DNA from: Chlamydiales bacterium
GTDB lineage: Bacteria; Chlamydiota; Chlamydiia; Chlamydiales; JACKPQ01
Direction of reading: 5' to 3'
Length of the DNA: 64,000 nt
Assembly (NCBI GenBank): GCA_024233435.1
Contig: JACKPQ010000002.1
Coordinates: 496,001 to 560,000, forward strand
Under the pieces are notes generated by a model. It worked only from the letters and a program-made list of their open reading frames with translations, was not told the origin of the DNA and did not search any database. This document shows, piece by piece, positions 1 to 8,900 of this stretch (position 1 is its first letter; every line of letters starts with the position of its first letter). Position numbers and translations under genes: made by a program.

Positions 1-428
1 GCGTTGTGGGTCAGCAGATCACAAACGCGAACCTATCGGCTTCGCAAAGCTTGATCAACCAAACAAGCTCTAATACGGGTAAGTTTAGCCTGTGGGCAAC
101 GATTGGGTCTGCATTGGGATCTATAGCGGGCGTTTTTGCAATAGCCGGCGGCATAGGAATGGCTATAGGGAGTGGGCTGCCTAGTGCTGCTCAATTAGGG
201 GCGAGAGTAGTTGCTGGCTTTGCCACTGCCGGAAAAGGTGTAACAGATGGCATAAGCGCACATTATAAAGCTGATATAGACATGGAACAGGTCGCATCAA
301 GCGCAGCTGGTAAAGCTGGTAAATCGGCATCAGACTTAACGCAAGACTCGATGAAAGAGGCTGGACAGGCAGCAAAAGCAGAAAGCGCCGTCTTGCGTCA
401 GATGACCTATACCAGACAAATAGTTTAA
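1..428 (+). CDS. Partial hydrophobic protein, type III translocator-like
   Basis: This is the 3' end of a gene whose start lies before the window, because the frame is open from the first complete codon. At least 140 residues are visible. The product is rich in Ala, Gly and Ser and carries a long hydrophobic stretch (roughly residues 28-65: WATIGSALGS, then AGVFAIAGGIGMAIG), followed by a polar tail with small-residue repeats. This style matches membrane-inserting type III secretion translocators such as CopB/SctE, but no diagnostic motif is visible. Two similar small genes follow at once on the same strand (22-bp and 10-bp gaps), suggesting an operon. The assignment is an inference from composition and context. 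An unrelated membrane protein is possible. Confidence 0.5.
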   Translation, partial: VVGQQITNANLSASQSLINQTSSNTGKFSLWATIGSALGSIAGVFAIAGGIGMAIGSGLPSAAQLGARVVAGFATAGKGVTDGISAHYKADIDMEQVASSAAGKAGKSASDLTQDSMKEAGQAAKAESAVLRQMTYTRQIV

Positions 429-450
429 TAAAATTAATAGGAGAATAACA

Positions 451-1122
451 ATGACAAACCAACCAACTACAGGAATGAATCTATCTAGCATCCCAACGTC
501 GGCTTTAGCTAGAAGCGTTGCATTCCTTTCACAGGCGATGATGGGTAAGCTGCAACAAAATGCAGGATTGCTAATCGCAGCTCTTTCAACACTCTCAGTG
601 AATGAAACAAGTTTAAGCATGAGCTGTGCTCGCTCGTCTGCTCGAGATAGTTTAGCTGGCGGTATAAGTGATGCTATTGGAGGTGGTGTAGGCGGTCTTA
701 TTCAAATAGGTGATGGCATCAGTACGGGTAAAGAGATGGGCGTACAGAGTAAGGCTCAGAAGACTTACGAAGAGGAGATGAGTAAATCAACAGGTAGTAA
801 TGATGCTCAAGCAGCTATTGACAGCGCTAAAGCTGTTCCAGAGACAGCAAAAGAGAATCGAGACAAGGTTCTTAATGAGTCTAAACAGCGCATCAAGCAA
901 AACGGACAGTTTGCAAGCGGATATTCAGTGATTGCTCAATCTTTAGGTAAGGTTGTAGGTTCTGGATTCAATGCGTCTGGGCAGTTAGAAGCCTCAGATC
1001 AAAAATTGGCTGATCAAGTTGCAGCGGCACTCATGCAAACGCTAAATACAATTGTTGGGCAGGTCACAACTGACTATGGCCAAAACAATCCGTATGGCGC
1101 ACTTGTTAACTTGGCAAACTAA
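451..1122 (+). CDS. Putative type III secretion translocator-like protein
   Basis: A protein of 223 residues, starting at an ATG preceded by AGGAG (TAGGAGAATAACA). It has a short hydrophobic segment near residues 20-50, a glycine-rich stretch (GGGVGGLIQIGDG, about residues 76-88), then a long polar, Ala/Gln/Lys-rich region likely to be helical. There is no signal peptide. The overall plan of a hydrophobic centre between amphipathic helices resembles the CopB/CopD translocators of chlamydiae, which form the pore in the host membrane, but it is much shorter than CopD. It sits second in a row of similar genes. I do not recognise a specific family, and the role is an inference. Confidence 0.6.
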   Translation: MTNQPTTGMNLSSIPTSALARSVAFLSQAMMGKLQQNAGLLIAALSTLSVNETSLSMSCARSSARDSLAGGISDAIGGGVGGLIQIGDGISTGKEMGVQSKAQKTYEEEMSKSTGSNDAQAAIDSAKAVPETAKENRDKVLNESKQRIKQNGQFASGYSVIAQSLGKVVGSGFNASGQLEASDQKLADQVAAALMQTLNTIVGQVTTDYGQNNPYGALVNLAN

Positions 1123-1132
1123 AGGAAATAAG

Positions 1133-1660
1133 ATGATACAACCAATAAGTAATACACCTAGTGCTGCCGATGCAATGAAGTACTTGGATCAGCAGTATGC
1201 CAAACATACTAAAGCGCCAAAGGAAAAGAGCAATCAATCAGCCCTTGCAAAGGCTACTGCTGGAAGTTCTGGCAAAGGTGGCAGTGCGTTGAAGGGTAAC
1301 ATTGTTCTGCTTCTGCTAGCTGTTGTCTTGGTTTCGATGGAAAACACGAATAAAACGATGTCGACCAGCGCTAACCAGTTAGACATGAGTCGTAATCAGG
1401 CCAAGCAAGTGCTTATCAAGGGTGAGGACTTGGCAAACCAGCCTGTGCCGACAAATGTGACGGCAACAAATGATGGTAGCGCTCAGTTAGCAACAAGCAT
1501 GATCAAGGCTACAGAGTTTGAGGCAGCCGGTCAGAAGGTGATGTCAACTATTTCGATGACATCATCATCATTGACCCAGTCAACTCAGCAGGTCATGGCT
1601 CAGTACCTTTCGGGATTGAGCGCGATCCAATTGTTTATGAAATATGCAACAGTGAGATAA
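1133..1660 (+). CDS. Small translocator-like protein with one hydrophobic segment
   Basis: A protein of 175 residues. The frame is open further upstream, but I choose the ATG at 1133 because AAGGA sits 6-7 bases before it and earlier starts would overlap the preceding gene. One strongly hydrophobic segment (about residues 57-71: NIVLLLLAVVLVSM) is flanked by Ser/Gly/Lys-rich sequence. The second half is rich in Ser, Thr and Gln and looks helical. It is third in the translocator-like operon. The single hydrophobic segment and amphipathic C-terminus recall CopD/YopD-type minor translocators. This is a guess from architecture, and no family-defining residues are visible. Confidence 0.6.
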   Translation: MIQPISNTPSAADAMKYLDQQYAKHTKAPKEKSNQSALAKATAGSSGKGGSALKGNIVLLLLAVVLVSMENTNKTMSTSANQLDMSRNQAKQVLIKGEDLANQPVPTNVTATNDGSAQLATSMIKATEFEAAGQKVMSTISMTSSSLTQSTQQVMAQYLSGLSAIQLFMKYATVR

Positions 1661-1671
1661 GGAAGTAAAGA

Positions 1672-2400
1672 ATGCCAAATTCAGTCACGTGCGTTCAGAA
1701 GCATAGTAACCCGTTTGAAGGGATTCTTATTCGCCCCGAATACGGAGGCGAGAGTAAAATAGAAGGTATCGATAAAAACCTTTATAGCTTTAATAACGTA
1801 GAGTTTAAAAATGCTGATGGGCAAGATTTAGAGCTTGGAGAGTACCACATCGCTGCAAAGTCGCTGCGTGTTGCCCTCCTTGCTTTAGAAACTTTGGCGC
1901 GTCAATCACAAAACATGACCCCAGCTGAGTTTGCAAAGTTTAAAAACACATATACTCCACGCGTATTGTCGTTCGGGGAGATGATTACAGATCACCACAG
2001 GTTTCCAAGACCTTGGAAAGCACGGGAAGGTTTTGCAACAGTCTATCGCCAGCATGATACGTTTATTGCTGATACATACTTGTTCGGCAAAAATACGCCA
2101 TTTTCTTCGCACAAAGAGACACTGAAATATGACCATCCATACATCACAAGATTAGAGAGGTTGGCTGAATTGTTAAATCCAAAACCGCCCGGAAAGCCTC
2201 CTGTAAAAGCTCAGGTTACCTTAGAAGAAGTGGATGATAAAGGTGCGGTGTTCTGCATGGGTGAACAAGAGGGCGTTAAGATAAAAATCAGGCCAGAACA
2301 AGAAGTTATCCGTTTTGAGGACCCTGAGTTAAGTCCTGAAGATATAAAGGCGGCCGAGCAAGCAGGATATGGCCAAGTATTTCAAAAATATCTAAGCTGA
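1672..2400 (+). CDS. Hypothetical soluble protein, end of translocator-like operon
   Basis: A protein of 242 residues, starting at an ATG with GGAAG upstream and 11 bases after the previous stop. It is a mixed-charge soluble protein without membrane segments or signal peptide. Residues 165-180 include a proline-rich linker (NPKPPGKPPVK) separating an N-terminal domain from a small C-terminal acidic domain. I do not recognise it. Its place behind three translocator-like genes suggests a secretion accessory protein or secreted effector, but nothing in the sequence proves this. Its last 9 bases overlap the 3' end of clpX on the other strand. Confidence 0.6.
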   Translation: MPNSVTCVQKHSNPFEGILIRPEYGGESKIEGIDKNLYSFNNVEFKNADGQDLELGEYHIAAKSLRVALLALETLARQSQNMTPAEFAKFKNTYTPRVLSFGEMITDHHRFPRPWKAREGFATVYRQHDTFIADTYLFGKNTPFSSHKETLKYDHPYITRLERLAELLNPKPPGKPPVKAQVTLEEVDDKGAVFCMGEQEGVKIKIRPEQEVIRFEDPELSPEDIKAAEQAGYGQVFQKYLS

Positions 2401-3633
2401 CTGGCTGCGCTCAATCTTAGGAGGGAGAGCGTCGGTCACAGTCTCAGCTTCGACTGTCACCGATCTGATTGAAGGGTCTGAAGGAACCTCGTACATGAGG
2501 TTAATCAAGAGGTTTTCAACGATCATACGCAAGGCGCGGGCTCCGGTCCCTGCCTTTTTTGCTTTTTCAGCAATGGCATATAAAGCTTCTTTTGTGAAGG
2601 TAAGCTCAACGCCGTCTTCTGAAAAGAGCGAGGTATATTGCTTGATGATGGCGTGTTTGGGTTCTGTAAGGATTTCGATGAGATCTTCAAGCTTGAGTTC
2701 GTTAAAGTTAGCAAGGGAGTTGAAGCGGCCGATGAACTCAGGAATTAGGCCGAATTCGACAAGGTCCTCTGTGGCAACTTTGGATAGGAGATAGTCAACT
2801 TCGGTTGGATCGAGGTGGCGTTTTTCTACAGAATCAAAACCGATCACGCCTTTTCCAAGGCGTCTGGCGATGATTTTATCAAGACCAACAAAAGCTCCGC
2901 CAACAATAAAAAGAATGTTATCCGTATTGACCTTTAGGTATTCTTGGTTGGGATGTTTGCGCCCGCCTTTCGGTGGGATGTTAGCCGTTGTCCCTTCAAC
3001 AATTTTAAGCAGGGATTGCTGCACGCCCTCACCAGAAACATCGCGCGTTATGGAAACGTTGCCGGTGGTCTTGCGGATTTTGTCGATCTCGTCGATATAG
3101 ATGATACCGCGCTCAGCTTTTGCGATGTTGTAATCTGCATTTTGTACGAGTCGCAAGATGATGTTTTCAACATCCTCGCCGACATAGCCAGCTTCTGTAA
3201 GTGTGGTAGCATCTGCAATTGCAAATGGGACATCGAGGATGTTTGCCAATGTACGAGCAATGAGGGTTTTCCCGGAGCCTGTGGGGCCGATCAGCAAAAC
3301 GTTTGATTTGGAATACTCTACATCGTGCTTTTGATCGATAGCACGGATACGCTTGTAATGATTATACACAGCAACAGAAATTGTGCGCTTGGCTATTTCT
3401 TGGCCAATGATGTACTCATCTAGGCGATCTTTGATTTCTTTTGGCTTTAGTACGACAATTTCGTGGGGTTGAGAATCTGCTCCTTCTTGCGAGGGCTTTT
3501 TCTCAACGATATCTAGACAAAGCTTGATGCACTTGTCGCAGATGTAGGCATTTGGTCCAGAGACGAGTTTTTCAACTTCATCTTCGTGGCGCCCGCAAAA
3601 CGAGCAGACCATGTTTTTTTTATCCTTTGCCAT
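2392..3633 (-). CDS. clpX: ATP-dependent Clp protease ATP-binding subunit ClpX
   Basis: A hexameric AAA+ unfoldase that feeds tagged or damaged proteins to ClpP in the cytoplasm. The 413-residue protein has the N-terminal C4 zinc-binding domain (Cys10, Cys13, Cys32, Cys35), Walker A GPTGSGKT at about 116-123, Walker B with IDEIDK near 180, and the RARRLGKG-type pore region. The frame extends 19 codons upstream, but ATG 3633 gives the normal MAKDKKN start just before the zinc finger. The gene begins within the last 14 bases of clpP, so the two are translationally coupled. Length is normal for the family. Confidence 0.97.
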   Translation of the reverse strand: MAKDKKNMVCSFCGRHEDEVEKLVSGPNAYICDKCIKLCLDIVEKKPSQEGADSQPHEIVVLKPKEIKDRLDEYIIGQEIAKRTISVAVYNHYKRIRAIDQKHDVEYSKSNVLLIGPTGSGKTLIARTLANILDVPFAIADATTLTEAGYVGEDVENIILRLVQNADYNIAKAERGIIYIDEIDKIRKTTGNVSITRDVSGEGVQQSLLKIVEGTTANIPPKGGRKHPNQEYLKVNTDNILFIVGGAFVGLDKIIARRLGKGVIGFDSVEKRHLDPTEVDYLLSKVATEDLVEFGLIPEFIGRFNSLANFNELKLEDLIEILTEPKHAIIKQYTSLFSEDGVELTFTKEALYAIAEKAKKAGTGARALRMIVENLLINLMYEVPSDPSIRSVTVEAETVTDALPPKIERSQSA

Positions 3634-4249
3634 TTGCCAGTGCGTGTAGTTTTGATTCTTCATTTGCCAGGATTTGATCGACCAGGCCATATTCTAGAGC
3701 TTCTTGAGCGCTCATGTAGAAATCTCTTTCTGTATCTTCAACAATTTTCTCAAAGGGTTGCCCTGTGTGCTCGGCAACAATTCGGCTGTTTTTTTCTTTT
3801 AGGAGTAGGATTTCTTTGGATTGAATGTAAATATCTGCAGAGGTGCCTCCAACGCCACCATGTGGCTGATGGAGCATAACGCGGCTGTTTGGCAGGATGT
3901 AACGCTTGCCTTTAGTGCCAGCGCATAGCAAGACAGCTGCCATAGAAGCTGCCAGACCAATGCAGTAGGTATTGATATTGCACCCTAAGTATCTCATGGT
4001 GTCGTAAATTGCAAGTCCTGCAGAAATGACGCCACCAGGAGAGTTGATGTAGATGTTGACATCTTTTTTTGGGTCGTCAGCGCGAAGGAAGATGAGCTGG
4101 GCAACGACAGCATTAGCAACTTGGTCATCGATTTCTGTGCCTATAAAAATAATGCGATCCTTCAAGAGTCTTGAATAAATATCCATGGAACGCTCGCCGC
4201 GTCCTGTATCTTCAATAACGTATGGTATGAGTGCTGACTTTGCTCGCAT
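3620..4249 (-). CDS. clpP: ATP-dependent Clp protease proteolytic subunit ClpP
   Basis: A serine peptidase that forms the tetradecameric chamber fed by ClpX. It has 209 residues, with the nucleophile serine in GLAASMAA, the histidine in MLHQPHGG and the aspartate in DTERDFYMSA: a complete catalytic triad. It is the middle gene of tig-clpP-clpX, which I recall as the order in other chlamydiae (this copy corresponds to clpP2 there). It overlaps clpX by 14 bases. A 54-base gap separates it from tig. Confidence 0.97.
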   Translation of the reverse strand: MRAKSALIPYVIEDTGRGERSMDIYSRLLKDRIIFIGTEIDDQVANAVVAQLIFLRADDPKKDVNIYINSPGGVISAGLAIYDTMRYLGCNINTYCIGLAASMAAVLLCAGTKGKRYILPNSRVMLHQPHGGVGGTSADIYIQSKEILLLKEKNSRIVAEHTGQPFEKIVEDTERDFYMSAQEALEYGLVDQILANEESKLHALANGKG

Positions 4250-4303
4250 ATGTGCTCCCTTTAATAATTAAGGCGTTATCCCTGGACTATACGTATCCAT
4301 GAA

Positions 4304-5620
4304 TTACTTCGCAATATTTTCAATTTGCTTGATAATATGCTCTTGAGCCTTGTGAAGCATAAGGCGGGTCATTTCCATTGCTTGTTGCTCTTCGTTGTGT
4401 TGCTGCTCATAAGGTGATCTTAGGCCAATGAGGAGTTCTAAAAAGCTAGCATCAGACTTTTTAAGCTCTTCTTTTGATAGAGAAATATTCGCATCTTGAG
4501 CAACTTTGCGGCAGAGGTAAAAGAGGCGCACTGCATTTTCTGCGGTTGTGCGCAGTTTCGACTCATGCTCTTTGCGCTCTTCTTCTGTTTTTTTCTCCCA
4601 CTCTTGTTTGAAGCGGGGATGTTGCATCGCTGATTCCATGCGATACTTGATCTCTTCGTCAAGAAGTGATTTCGGTAAATCAAATGGGTGTGTCTTGATG
4701 AGCTCTTCGCTTAACTGATCGCGCAAAGAGCTGATGCGGTTTTCCTCGTTCTTTGATTCAAATAAAAGGCGGATATTTGCGCGCATCTCGTCCATGGTTT
4801 TGCAGCCAACTTTAGCGGCAAAAACATCGTCTTGCTCAGGGAGTTTGGCTTCTTCGATTTTAACGAGTTCAACACGTACATTTTTAGGCTCAAATTCTTT
4901 CTTCTCGTCTTCGGTAGCGTCGTCGTCAGGTTTGCTAATGCCTTCTTTTTTCTCGTTTGTACTCATTCCAATGACAAGCTCACGCATCCATGAGCTCATG
5001 GATTTCTCTGACACCTCAAAGCGCGTGCCGTTAAAGACTTTTTGCTCTTTTTCCCCATCAAGTACGAAAATATCTAAAATCACATAGTCTTTTTCTTGAG
5101 CAGGCCTATCGGTGATGGTTGTCCATTCGGCAAAGAAGAAGCTCGCTTGACGCACTGCCTCATCAATGGCCTCTTCTGAGATGTTTTCTTTAGGAGGAAT
5201 TTCGAGGTGAATTTTTGAGATGTCTATTTCAGGGACCTCGGGCTCGCGCTCAAAGCTAAATTTCATTTCAGCTTTGTCCATCTCGCAGCTGCTCATGTTA
5301 AATGTGATAGGAGCTTTGGTTGTGAGAACGGGGATGCGAGCTACATGTTGGGCTGCTCTAAAAGCGTGGTCGGCAATTGCTTTGTGCCACTGTTGTTCAA
5401 GAGCTTCTGGGTAACGCTTTTGGATAAGTTCTGTGGGCGCTTTGCCTTTGCGAAAGCCAGGGATAGAAACTTGCTTGGCAACAGAATGAACAGCTTCTTG
5501 AAAAGACTTTTTAACAAGAGGCTCTTTGGCGGTAACTTGCATTTCAACAACGCAATGAGGTTGTGTATGAATTTCAAATTCGACGTCTTGGCCAAGTTGG
5601 ATTTCTTTTTGTTTTGTCAC
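4304..5620 (-). CDS. tig: Trigger factor, ribosome-associated chaperone and prolyl isomerase
   Basis: Binds the ribosome exit tunnel and shields nascent chains. The 438-residue protein has the ribosome-binding signature GFRKGK near residues 59-64, a central FKBP-like region (about 145-240) and a long helical C-terminal chaperone domain rich in Glu and Lys. I place the start at GTG 5620, because AAGGGG lies 8 bases upstream; GTG 5629 and TTG 5626 are closer to that site and less likely. First gene of the tig-clpP-clpX cluster. Confidence 0.95.
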   Translation of the reverse strand: MTKQKEIQLGQDVEFEIHTQPHCVVEMQVTAKEPLVKKSFQEAVHSVAKQVSIPGFRKGKAPTELIQKRYPEALEQQWHKAIADHAFRAAQHVARIPVLTTKAPITFNMSSCEMDKAEMKFSFEREPEVPEIDISKIHLEIPPKENISEEAIDEAVRQASFFFAEWTTITDRPAQEKDYVILDIFVLDGEKEQKVFNGTRFEVSEKSMSSWMRELVIGMSTNEKKEGISKPDDDATEDEKKEFEPKNVRVELVKIEEAKLPEQDDVFAAKVGCKTMDEMRANIRLLFESKNEENRISSLRDQLSEELIKTHPFDLPKSLLDEEIKYRMESAMQHPRFKQEWEKKTEEERKEHESKLRTTAENAVRLFYLCRKVAQDANISLSKEELKKSDASFLELLIGLRSPYEQQHNEEQQAMEMTRLMLHKAQEHIIKQIENIAK

Positions 5621-5652
5621 TAACAACACCCCTTAAAATTGGAAATAAATGA

Positions 5653-5724
5653 AGCGGGTGATGAGATTCGAACTCACGACCCTCACGTTGGCAACGTGAT
5701 GCTCTACCACTGAGCTACACCCGC
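5653..5724 (-). tRNA. tRNA-Gly (GCC)
   Basis: A 72-nt cloverleaf on the minus strand with acceptor GCGGGTG/CACCCGC, a D-arm containing GCTCAGTGGTAGAGC, anticodon stem CACGT/ACGTG with loop reading TGCCA (anticodon GCC), and a T-arm with GTTCGAATC. The discriminator base is T and no CCA is encoded. Confidence 0.97.
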
Positions 5725-5733
5725 ATAGAGACC

Positions 5734-5762
5734 AGTATAGAACGCACTGTATTTTTCATCAA
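5734..5762 (-). promoter_or_regulatory. Promoter of tRNA-Gly
   Basis: On the minus strand TTGATG (5757-5762) and TATACT (5734-5739) are separated by exactly 17 bases and end about 9 bases before the tRNA. This is close to the major sigma factor (sigma-66/sigma-70) consensus. Confidence 0.8.
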
Positions 5763-5786
5763 TTAAAATCTCGTAGATTGGGATAT

Positions 5787-5831
5787 ATACCGGATGGAGC
5801 TCAAAAATCGGTTTTGGGCTCCATTCGATAT
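5787..5831. repeat. Palindromic repeat (20-bp arms), dispersed family member
   Basis: Arms at 5787-5806 and 5812-5831 pair over 20 positions with only wobble-type differences, around the loop ATCGG. The left arm plus loop closely matches 47026-47051 (24 of 26 bases). The arms are followed by AAACCCGAAACTGAG, a second motif that recurs near 40768. It lies between tRNA-Gly and the SNF2 gene and could also act as a transcript hairpin. Confidence 0.7.
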
Positions 5832-5994
5832 AAACCCGAAACTGAGACTGTTAAAATAAATACTTGGTTTTTAAACCGGACGCAAAGAAACCTTTAAGAA
5901 CGTGTTTTGCAGGTTTTAGTGAATGTATTTTTTGCTTGCGATTGTTTCAAAAAAAATGTAAAAGCTGATTAATCCCTTGACTGAGGTAGGAAAA

Positions 5995-8900
5995 ATGCTG
6001 AACGTTAGAAAACTGAGACAAGATTTTTCATCGACGATCCTTCGCGATGGTAAAACGCTTTTTGAAGATAAGAAGGTGTTATCTGCTAAGATTCTACACC
6101 TAGATACGAATACACTGCGCATTTCTGCGCAAGTGCAAGGGCAGTACGAAAACGCCTATGAAACTGAGATTGAAATCGATCGTAGAGAATGCGAAACGAT
6201 AGATTCTAATTGTGATTGTCCCTATCACTATGACTGCCAACATCTGGCAGCACTCATGTATTACCTAGAAGCGAATTTGGACAAAATTCTTGTTGAGTAT
6301 TCTGAAGAAGCGGATTTGGAGTCGATTGATGAAGGGGGAGACGAGGGCTCAAAAGCTGAGCTTCTCAAGCATGTTCAAGAAGCGGCAACTAAAGAAGTAG
6401 AGCGTAAGGATATTGAGTATAGGCGTCAGTTGCTGCAAGAGTATGTTGCATCATCGGCTTTGCTTGCCCAATCGCCATTTTTTCTAAAGCCACAAGAGCA
6501 AAAAATTGATCGAGCAGAGCTTGCTATTATTTTTAAGGCCATTGCTGATAAAAAACAAAAAACACATTTCGAAATGCAGTTTGCACTCCGCCTTCCATCG
6601 CGGAGCAAGCCGTTACACATTCCTAATCTAAAAGCATTTTTGCTCAGTATGCGCTTTCAAGAGCCGCTTTATGTTGGTGGGAAGTGTTACTCATTTGGCT
6701 TGGAGTCGTTTGATGAGCGTCACCGTGAAATGGCAAGGATTGTCTTCGAACATGCTCGTCTGCCAGAAAAAACAGGCTCGGATCGTGCCCTTAAAATTGG
6801 AATGATTGATCCGGCGATTTTTGGATCCGTTTTGGCGAAGGCTTTTGATATTGCTATGGCTGATATTAAAGCTCAAAATACCCACTTTCAAGATGATGAA
6901 CTCTTCACCTTGCCTTGCCTTTATTTTGAAAGCTTAGAATCTCCTTTGCAGTTCTCACCCCATTTTGCCTCGTTTTGTTTTAATCTTGAGTATATAGAGC
7001 CGCCAGCCAAGAAAATTCTGATTAACCCTACGCTCATGATTGGCAAAGAGCCTGTAACTCTTGAGGACGTGCAGCTTTTGGAGTGCGCAACGCCAGGAAT
7101 GTTGCATGACGGTGTTTATCATCGGTTTGCTCCAAATATCACGCGTCAGCATTTAAAAAACTTGAGCCCGATTCGAGATATGACAATTCCTGAACCCCTG
7201 TTTGGGACCTTTGTAGAAAATGCTTTACCACAGCTTTCCGAGTATGCAACGATTGCCAACAATCATGTCACAGACAAGTTTGTCACGCTGCCCTACACCG
7301 GGGAAATGCAATCTGTTTGTGATATTTCATTTCTCAATGGCGAGCTTGATGCAACCCTTCATTTTAAATATGACGATCACCTCATTCCTGCAACGCCGGC
7401 CCAGCTTCAAGACGAGCATCTCGATACGTTTGTTACAGAAGATGGCATCGTTGCGCGCAACCTTGTAGAGGAGCGCAGTATTATCAACGATCTGTTCTTG
7501 GATTTTGTTTTCGATAATGAACAGGGGATGTTTCTTGCAAAAAGCGAGAAGAAAATTGTTGAGTTCATGACTGAGACAATACCGCGCAATCAAGGACGTG
7601 TACAGTTTAACTGCCCGCAAAATTTGCTCGATCAATTTATTTATGACGAGAGTAAATTTACGCTTCAACTATCTCACACGGATCGTATGGACGCGTATTT
7701 GATCGATCTTAAAGTGGATGGGGCTCTTAAAGGCGTTAGGATGGATCGCCTTTGGGAATGCCTTTCTGCGAAGAAGGCCTTTATTGAATTGGCGCGTCCT
7801 AAAGGCAGCAAATCTGATGGAAAAAATAAAATTCCAAAAATCTTGGTTTTAAATCTCGATACAATTGGAAATGTGGTGCAGCTCTTTGATGAGCTTGGGA
7901 TTGCTAAGCTAGACAATCATGTCGTTGAGCGCCCGATTTGGTCAATAGCAAGCATCGACGCTTCAAATTTTGAGGGCCTCCCTGTCAAATTTAGCATGAC
8001 CAAGCGCTTAGAGGATGTGCGCTCTCAGATGCTTGGCGAAAAAACCATTGAATTTTCACCTGTGCCAAAAGATGTTAAAGCCACATTGCGCAGCTATCAG
8101 ACAGAGGGGGTTCAATGGCTTGAGCGCCTGCGTTTGATGTATCTGAACGGGATTTTGGCCGATGATATGGGACTTGGAAAGACTATCCAAGCTATTGCTG
8201 CCATTACACAGTATAGCCAAAATGCGAAAAAACCAACCCTTGTTGTGTGTCCCACATCGTTGCTCTATAACTGGAAAGAAGAGTTTCATCGCTTCAATCC
8301 GAAAATGACAACGCTTGTGATCGATGGTATTCCAACTCAGCGGAAAAAACTGATTGCTGATGTCAAAAAACACAACGTGATTATCACATCTTACAGTTTG
8401 CTGCAAAAAGACATCGATCAATATCAAAAAACAACCTTTGGCTATGCGATCCTAGATGAGGCGCAACATATTAAAAACCGCGGTACACGCAACGCTAAAT
8501 CAGTTAAAATGATCAAAGCAGAGCATCGCTTGATTCTTTCAGGAACGCCTATTGAGAATTCACTTGATGAGCTTTGGAGTCTTTTTGACTTCCTCATGCC
8601 AGGCTTTTTATCCACATTCGAGCGTTTTGTTGAAAAATATATTCGTGTCCAGGGCGAGGAACAGACGCAAAACCTTAACTATTTACGTAAAAAAGTGGCT
8701 CCATTTGTCATGCGCCGCATGAAGGCAGATGTGCTCAAAGACTTGCCGCCTGTCGATGAAATCGTTTACCACACACAGCTTTCTGATTCGCAGCATGAGC
8801 TTTACCGCTCCTATGCTGAATCTGCATTGGGTGAGCTCACCAAAATGGTGGAGCGTGATGGCTTTGACAAATGTCAAATTCACGTGCTTGCGACCCTAAC

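Noticed and set aside
5977..5994. TTG start for the SWIM-SNF2 gene
   Set aside because: ATG 5995 has a better ribosome site and a more usual start codon.
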